Origin: Trachythela sp. YZ-2020
Lineage: Eukaryota; Cnidaria; Anthozoa; Malacalcyonacea; Clavulariidae
Length of the DNA: 64,000 nt
NCBI GenBank assembly: GCA_016169945.1
Contig: JADLSH010000110.1
Coordinates: 1,468,001 to 1,532,000, forward strand
Direction: 5' to 3'
Shown: piece by piece, positions 57,507 through 64,000 of the stretch
How positions within the stretch are numbered: position 1 is the stretch's first letter
Layout of the letters: every line of letters begins with the position of its first letter
Program-made: the position numbers and the translations under genes
The notes under the pieces: model-generated
The model's database searches: none
What the model was told of the DNA's origin: nothing
The model's input: only the letters and a program-made list of their open reading frames with translations

Positions 57507-58166
57507 GTGATAGTCGCTGGTCAGTGACTATCACTTTTTTTTTCAAAATGGCTTCTTCGCAAGCTGCCGAATTTAAAACAAAAATCTTTTTTAGAGCCTG
57601 ATTCAAAGTTTTAAATGAAAAAAACTGCCGCTGAATTCAAGGAGGATATATTTTTGACATTTTTGAAGGTAAGCGATAACAAATACACTATTTTTCTTCA
57701 ATGAAAGGCAGCGTTTTCTCCGCGCTGTTGAAATGAACATGTATAAAACCTTTTCCGTACGGCTCAACCACAAGTGTTTATTTTGAAAATTATTCGTTTT
57801 ATCCTCATTTATATCGTTATATTCAGCAAAGACCTAGCTGTGGTATATTTTTAAAACCATTCTACTTTGTATTTGAGCCTTTCCAAAGTATTTTTCTCAC
57901 GAAATTGTTTGTTTTTGTTTCGCTTCGATATGTTTTTGACACTCGTCTTTTGCCGACATGTTTTTAACAACCGGCCGCTGAGAAAAGCGCTGAATTTTGT
58001 CCTATAGCCTTTTCAACTGACCTCATAACTTTCTGTGTTTGTTTTTCTCTTTGAAATTTCTACTAAAACAATTAGTCGCCTCAGGCTCGGTGATTACAAG
58101 CCTATAGTCACTTCGCCTTCGGCTCAGTGACTATAGGCTTGTAATCACCTCGCCTTCGGCGACTAA
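57507..58166 (+). mobile_element. Foldback-family unit U, copy 3
   Basis: Forward unit lacking its first 80 bp (those lie at 56693-56770, beyond the inverted copy). Contains AAAATGGCTTCTTCGCAAGC, TTGAAGGTAAGCGATAAC and the terminal hairpin TAGTCACTTCGCC through GGCGACTAATTGTTAAATAG. Confidence 0.9.
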
Positions 58167-58234
58167 TTGTTAAATAGAAACACGCTTCTCGACCAATCAG
58201 CACGTGCGTACTATAAATGTTATATTATAATTAA

Positions 58235-59853
58235 GAAATAGAAAACATTTTCCGTGTTTCTATACACTTGTAGAAACACGCGTGGGAGTTTGGGAGAACG
58301 AGAAATAATCAGTGGGAAAACGAGAAATAATCAGTGGGAGTTTTTCCACGTTATTTCGAGTTCTCCCAAACTCCCACAAGTGTTTCTATAAGTTTATAGA
58401 AACACAGGAAAAAATGTTTTCTATTTCTTTTATAATATAACTCAAAAGACATTTTTTAAACTCGATTAATTTACAAATTCTCATTACGTACGCATGCCGT
58501 GACCTTTTCTCGTCAATCTCGCTGCAAGAAAACAACTCTGTTTGAAAATTAACAGTCAAAAATTGTTTTTAAATAGTATTCAAAGTTTTATAATTCGCAT
58601 TAAATTTTTTTTTTATGATTTTAAATTTTGGCGGGAAAATTTCCGTGTTTCTATACAGTTTTAGTAGAAATTTCCAGGTGACTATCGATTTTCCTGCATA
58701 CTGATTGGTCCAAATTGAGGCTCTAAAAAGTGATAGTCACTGGTCAGTGACTATCACTTTTTTTTTCAAAATGGCTTCTTCGCAAGCTGCCGAATATAAA
58801 ACAAAAATCGTTTTTTTGAGCCTGATTCAAAGTTTTAAATGAAAAAAACTGCCGCTAAATTAAAGGAGGATATATTTTTGACATTTTTAAAGGTAAGCGA
58901 TAAAAAATACACTATTTTTCTTCCATGAAAGGCAGCGTTTTCTCGCTGTTGAAATGAACATGTATAAAACTTTTTCCGTACGGCTCAACCACCAGTGTTT
59001 ATTTTGAAAATTATTCGTTTTATCCTCATTTATATCGTTATATTCAGCAAAAACCTAGCTGTGATATATTTTTAAAACCATTCTAGTTTGTATTTGAGCC
59101 TTTCCAAAGTATTTTTCTCACGAAATTGTTTGTTTTTGTTTCGCTTCGATATGTTTTTGACACTCGTCTTTTGCCGGCATGTTTTTAATAACCGGCCTCT
59201 GAGAAAAGCGCTGAATTTTGTCCTATAGCCTTTTCAACTGACCTCATAACTTTCTGTGTTTGATTAAAACTCTTTGAAATTTCTACTAAAACAATTAGTC
59301 GCCTCAGGCTCGGTGATTACAAGCCTATAGTCACTTCGCCTTCGGCTCAGTGACTATAGGCTTGTAATCACCTCGCCTTCGGCGACTAATTGTTAAATAG
59401 AAACACGGAAATTTTCCCGCCAAAATTTAAAATCATAAAAAAATGCGAATTATAAAATTTAATGCGAATTATAAAACTTTGAATACTATTTAAAAACAAT
59501 TTTAATGCTTTTACACATTTTTGACTGTTAATTTTCAAACAGAGTTGTTTTCTTGCAGCGAAATTGACGAGCAAAGGTCAGCATGCGTACGTAATGAGAC
59601 TTTGTAAATTAATCGAGTTTAAAAATGTCTTTTGAGTTATATTATAAAAGAAATAGAAAACATTTTTTCCTGTGTTTCTATAAACTTATAGAAACACTTG
59701 TGGGAGTTTGGGAGAACTCGAAATAACGTGGAATAACTTGCCCTACGGGCTCGTTTCCCACTGATTATTTCTCGTTCTCCCAAACTCCCACGCGTGTTTC
59801 TATAAGTGTATAGAAACACGGAAAATGTTTTCTATTTCTTAATTTGAATACTT
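58235..59853. mobile_element. Foldback composite 2 with about 400-bp inverted arms
   Basis: The left arm (58235-58650) starts AAGAAATAGAAAACATTTTC and contains TGGGAGTTTGGGAGAAC and TTTTGGCGGGAAAATTTCCG. The right arm (59395-59853) is its inverse, ending GAAAATGTTTTCTATTTCTT. Shorter hairpins (GTGTTTCTATAAG/CTTATAGAAACAC type) are nested within each arm. A forward unit U fills the centre. It abuts composite 1 directly. Confidence 0.88.
58655..59400 (+). mobile_element. Foldback-family unit U, copy 4
   Basis: A full unit: CAGTTTTAGTAGAAATTTCC at its start, hairpin AAAAAGTGATAGTCACTGG, AAAATGGCTTCTTCGCAAGC, TTAAAGGTAAGCGATAAAAA, and the terminal hairpin ending TAATTGTTAAATAG. Confidence 0.9.
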
Positions 59854-60783
59854 TGAGAATAATATCTCTACCTGAGCCGCCCTGTGTATTTCCCGAGACA
59901 TTTTTCAAATTGTTAAACGATCGATAAAAATAATTTGGCAAGCTTTCACAATCAAAGTTAATGCCATAATGAGTATAGGAGAAGTTATTTGTGCTGGAGC
60001 AACATTTTTTCACTGTATAACACAGATTTCGAGGGATTTTTCATTATATTGTTTCCAAACTCGGCGACAGGTTGATCTCTCTCGTTATCCCATTGCTCGT
60101 TTGATGAAGAGGCTGTGTTTTGGCCAATTGAAACATTATCCTCTGAATATTTAACTCGTTTGTGAGTCAAAGAACGAGTGTCTGAAGCAGGTCTCAAAAC
60201 CAAAAGATTTTACAAATTTTGCTTTACAATAAACATTTTTGAAGCTTTTCGGTTAAAATTGCTAATGTTCTCCTATGTTTAGTTAGAAAACGCAATACTT
60301 CAGGTTTAGCTCAATATTCGATCGGAGAAATATTTACATTCCATACGAGACTCAAGATTGCAAGGTAGACAACGTGCAAGAATCGAATCAATCCAAATGT
60401 TTTATTTAAACGAATTTGTCAAGTTATGCATCTCTCCAATTATGCGGAAAAAAATTACGGTTGGGACAACGTTTTAACGGCCGATAATGCGCTCACCATA
60501 TTTGTAAAAAACTAGCTTTTTGGTAAACTGCATTACGGGATAAAATTGCCAAGCCAAACTCAAGCCAAATATTGGGAGGGTAACAGAGAACATGTGTTCG
60601 TTAAAACAATTCATATTGATTACATATTTCAATAATATATTTCACAGTTTAAGAGCGAAAAAGAAGACCTAAAAAGGGTCATGTTTCAGCCACGATATCT
60701 TCTAAGAATCAACTTCGATTTTTATGAACCTTTAAGTTCTCTACAACAAAAATATAAGCGCCCTGTTCGAACACTGTAAAAGA
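59854..60783. other. Spacer, nothing recognised
   Basis: AT-rich with no supported gene. Overlapping short frames near 59985-60203 lack recognisable features. Confidence 0.3.
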
Positions 60784-61590
60784 CATTTTGGATTTTGAAA
60801 AGTGTTAAATATTAATTATACAGTGGAAAATAGAAGTTTAAGGTGAATAAGTTGCGATCGGTTTCCAAAAAGGAGCAGTTAGTCTAGTGGAAAAGACTAC
60901 GGCCTGTCATGTCTATAAATTGTGGTTTGAATCCTGTAAGTAGTCATTTTGGGGTCAACAAAAGCTGAATATTGATTATTCAGTGGAAAATAGAAGGTCA
61001 AGGTGAATAAGCTGCGGTAGGTTTCTAAAGAGGAGGAGTTAGTCTACTGGTAAACACTATACGGATGGCCGCCAAGTGTATAAATGGTGGTTGGAATCCT
61101 GTAAAAGTCATTTTGGAGTTTGAAAAGTGTTAAATATTAATTAGACTATGGAAAATAGAAGATTAAGGTGAATAAGTTGTGGTAGGTTACCAAAATGGAG
61201 CAGTTTGACTAGTGGAAAATACTACCTGTCATGTTTTTTAGAATTCATTTTGGAGTTCGAAAAGTGTTAAATATTAATTATACGGAGTAAAATAATACAT
61301 TAAGGTGAGTAAGTTGCGATAGTTTTTCCACAACGAACAAGCAGTCTACTGGTAAAGACTATACGGACTGTCAGGTGTAAAAATGGTGATTCGAATCCTG
61401 CAAATGCCATTTTGGAGTTTGAAAAGTGTTAAGTATTAATCCGGCATACAGTGGAAAATTGAAGTTTAAGTTGAATAAGTTGAGATAGGTTTCCAAAAAG
61501 GAGCAGTTAGTCCAGCAGTAAAGACTACAGCCTGTCATGTGTATTAATTGTGGTTTGAATCTTAAAAGAAGTCATTTTGGAGTTTGAAAA
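60784..61590 (+). repeat. Tandem array of a tRNA-Asp-derived repeat, five units
   Basis: CATTTTGG starts at 60784, 60945, 61109, 61246, 61408 and 61573, giving units of 161, 164, 137, 162 and 165 bp. Each holds GTGTTAAATATTAATTA, GGTGAATAAGTTG and a tRNA-like stretch: an A-box-like TTAGTCTAGTGG, an anticodon arm with CCTGTCATG (GTC) and a B-box-like GTGGTTTGAATCC. The best match is tRNA-Asp. Boxes are decayed, so these are not working tRNA genes. Confidence 0.8.
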
Positions 61591-61599
61591 GTGTTCAAA

Positions 61600-62715
61600 C
61601 TGCCGCTTCGTTGTGCATGGGGATACAGGTCGCCCTAGATATGGCCGTGTTCAGGCGAGAAATGTACAACTTAATATCTTATCAGTCTTTCTACGTAAAA
61701 TGCCCTATGTTTGTGCTCGATTATTTCCTTGCCCTTAAAGTTATACAGTTAAAAGTCCTGGTCAGTCAACAGCAGACTACCTGACGTCTTTCGTGCATGC
61801 CGCTTCGTTGTGCACGGGGATACAGATCGCCCTAGATCAGTGAACTCTAAGTAAACTGGAACGCTAACTCCTATGATCAAGTCCTATGATTCGTTGAAGC
61901 CAAGCTAGTTTTTCTGAGTTTTGAGTTGAAATACTTAACGCCGAACATTGGACTGTATATGAAATTGAAGCTATTAAAAAGTTCTATTTGATATAAAAAC
62001 TTCAAGACTTTAGACAAAATGGAAATAAACAAAAAATACAAAAACAACCGCAATTTTGTAAAATACGGCAAATTTTTAAGTATTTCCCTTTTACCTAAAG
62101 TCTTGAAGTTTTTATATCAAATAGAACTTTTTAATAGCTTCAATTTCATATACAGCCCAATGTTCGGCGTTAAATATTTCAACTCAAAACTCAGAAAAAC
62201 TGAATTAAGCTGGCTTCAATTTCCCCCCCTGCGTTAGCGTTCCAGTCTATTATAGTTCAATGCCCTAGATATGGCCGTGTTCTGGCGAGAAATGTACAAC
62301 TTAATATCTTATCAGTTTTTCTACGTAAAATGCCCTATGTTTGTGCTCGATTATTTCCTTGTCTATAAAGGTATACAGTTAAACGTCTTGGACAATCAAT
62401 AGCAGACTATCTGTCATCTTTCGTGCATGCCGTTTCGTTGTGCACGGGGATATAGGTCGCCCTAGATATGGCCGTGTTCAGGCGAGAAATGTACAACTTA
62501 ATATCTTATCAGTTTTTCTACGTAAAATGCCCTATGTTTGTGCTCGATTATTTACTTACCTTAAAGGTATACAGTTAAAAGTCCTGGTCAGTCAACAGCA
62601 GACTAGTGGATGTCTTTCGTTCATGCCGTTTCGTTGTGCACGGGGATACAGTACGCCCTAGATATGGCCGTGTTCAGGCGAGAAATGTACAACTTAATAT
62701 CAGTTTTTCTCAGTG
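61600..62715 (+). repeat. Tandem array with about 196-bp period
   Basis: CGCCCTAGATATGGCCGTGT or its equivalent falls at 61631, 61829, 62261, 62459 and 62654. Shared phrases are TTCGTTGTGCACGGGGATAC, AGGCGAGAAATGTACAACTT and TACGTAAAATGCCCTATGTT. The array directly follows the tRNA-Asp-like array. The second unit is split by the element at 61838-62262. In-frame reading across units is coincidental. Confidence 0.88.
61838..62262. mobile_element. hAT-type foldback element (425 bp) in the 196-bp array
   Basis: CCCTAGAT is duplicated exactly at 61830-61837 and 62263-62270. The ends CAGTGAACT and AGTTCAATG are inverted with one mismatch, and then the arms pair almost completely (CTGGAACGC, AGTTGAAATACTTAACGCCG, TTAAAAAGTTCTATTTGATA and their inverses) around a loop near 62015-62090. 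Non-coding. Confidence 0.9.
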
Positions 62716-64000
62716 CGCTGCATGAACTTATAAACCTATTTGTTTACCATGCACCTTACCTCAGTTTCGCTTTTGTTCGCAGTGTAGTTGGTTCATTTCA
62801 TCAAATTTCTAGACTACTTTATTTGTGTAGCAGTTACTCCATGTCTTGAGTGGATTTTGAATGAGAATGTCCTGTTATCTGTTTCAGAACAACCCTGTTT
62901 ATCAAAGCTAAGCTTGTTTATAAACCTTGTTTATCAAATCCCGTTTTCCATCGTTATGAAGAAAAAACAACCGGCATTTTTTGCTCAAATACTTCTCGTG
63001 TACTTCTATCCATGTGATAAGAACATTGGTCCGATCAGAAACGTGTAAAAGGATAAAAACCGCGAAAACTATGATTCTGTAATACAAATCTATAGAAAAC
63101 TGGGACCCTTGAGTCGGGTGGCGGCAATTCACTTCCGGCTTCACTTTTCAACAATAGATGCGTTATCCAGTCTATATCCAGATCAGTGGTCAAGCGATCT
63201 TTTAGCTTACCCAATGTGGAACCAAAAATTGTCTATACGACTGGTAGATAGGTATATTCATTAAATTTATGCATGTACTATATCACAAGTCACACATATA
63301 GTGGTTAACTTCAATTCAACTCAAATTATTTCCACTTATGATTGCAAGCAAATAGACAAATTTGGCTAACGCTGTTTACATCGAACCTTTGCTATCCAAT
63401 TGAAAACGTTGGATAACTCTCATGCCTAGTTGCTATAGTTTGCGGAAAACATTAGAATTTTGACTGAAAATATAAGAGCTATTCCCTTTTGTAGATCAAT
63501 TCTAATGCTTAGTTACATTTGTTCCATTCTATGTTTTCAAACCAGAACAATAGTAACTATATCTTTCTCAGATGGGGGTGGGGCTTTTTAGAGGATTTAG
63601 GGTATGGTATTACTATACTAAAGTGAAAAATTCTGTAACGTTTGCTTATTGTTCACAAACATCATCAAACCTTAAAAACATGTCTTCAGCTGACTTGATG
63701 TGGTCACATTTTGATACAACGGAATCCCAGTACATGTATCAATACGTCCTATGTGGAATTTTTATCATCCACCCGTTCCAGATCCAACTCTTTAACTCTT
63801 TTTCCATGTTGACAACTCCAACACCACCAGATATATCTCATCTAGCCGTCGATGAGGAGAAGTATCCACCAAGCTTTTTTGCCTGGGATTAAATGTTTGT
63901 TTAAGTTGGTTGGCGTTAATTAATTGGTTGGTAGAGCATTATTCAGTTCATCATTTGCCATATCAGGATCTTGAGGTGGGATTGTTTGGGTGCAAGACAA
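62716..64000. other. No gene firmly recognised
   Basis: A 106-codon plus-strand frame at 63572-63892 ends SFFAWD and has no features I recognise. It may be an exon or chance. The rest is AT-rich single-copy-looking DNA. Confidence 0.3.

Larger units (their letters stand above)
56636..58234. mobile_element. Foldback composite 1 with 58-bp outer inverted repeats
   Basis: The outer ends ATTATAATATAACATTTATA and TATAAATGTTATATTATAAT continue through CGTGCTGATTGGTCGAGAAG on each side. Inside are the first 80 bp of unit U (56693-56770), a full inverted U (56773-57506) and the remainder of a forward U (57507-58166). The result is a near-palindrome of about 1.6 kb. No transposase. Confidence 0.88.

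Noticed and set aside
63572..63892. 106-codon plus-strand open frame ending SFFAWD
   Set aside because: No recognisable domain, ordinary AT-rich composition and no supporting splice or neighbour context. It could be an exon, but I cannot support a gene call.

Overview
This window is eukaryotic, AT-rich, intron-bearing DNA dominated by mobile elements. It shows no bacterial operon structure. Three features point to a cnidarian, most likely an anthozoan: a small local family of intronless rhodopsin-like receptors on the minus strand, a Penelope-like retroelement with hammerhead ribozyme motifs, and CR1/L2-like, P-like and hAT-like remnants. The assignment is an inference from protein and repeat character; no species is claimed. 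Only one gene looks intact from end to end, a 344-residue GPCR at 24316-25350 (-). Nearly everything else recognisable is a transposon, a pseudogene or a repeat.

Layout. 0.7-5 kb: 80-bp minisatellites, two copies of a conserved repeat core and a small hAT-type element. 6.8-7.4 kb: a hAT-type MITE with a perfect 8-bp target duplication. 8.36-15.26 kb: a Penelope-like element whose RT part (8.36-9.65 kb) and GIY-YIG endonuclease part (14.2-14.9 kb) are separated by 4.5 kb of inserted DNA made of two related head-to-tail units, with the target bases TAGCA at both outer edges. Its 3' region carries two hammerhead ribozyme-shaped motifs. 15.5-18.6 kb: nested hAT-type elements, then a minus-strand CR1/L2-like retroposon that has lost its catalytic YADD block. 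19-21.4 kb: tRNA-headed SINEs in both orientations, one split by a hAT-type element, and a 390-bp tandem duplication.

23.2-31.85 kb and 41.9-47.3 kb are two copies of a segmental duplication. Each has a GPCR followed by a repeat unit; the first copy's unit is tandemly doubled. The second GPCR carries a nonsense codon in TM7. Two Tigger/pogo-like MITEs in the first copy are absent from the second, where the exact empty site survives. 34.3-34.7 kb holds a broken third GPCR. 35.2-38.4 kb is a TA-flanked inverted-repeat element containing a CR1/L2-like RT.

47.9-56.6 kb holds two non-overlapping, colinear halves of a P-like transposase (minus strand). They flank a plus-strand RecQ-like helicase pseudogene and a minus-strand zinc-finger-like gene fragment. 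56.6-59.85 kb is a nest of long foldback elements. 60.8-62.7 kb holds two tandem arrays, one derived from tRNA-Asp and one of about 196 bp interrupted by a hAT-type foldback. The last 1.2 kb shows nothing I recognise.

No genes in the window appear to work as one pathway. The region reads as a receptor cluster being duplicated in a landscape of nested transposons, most of them non-autonomous.
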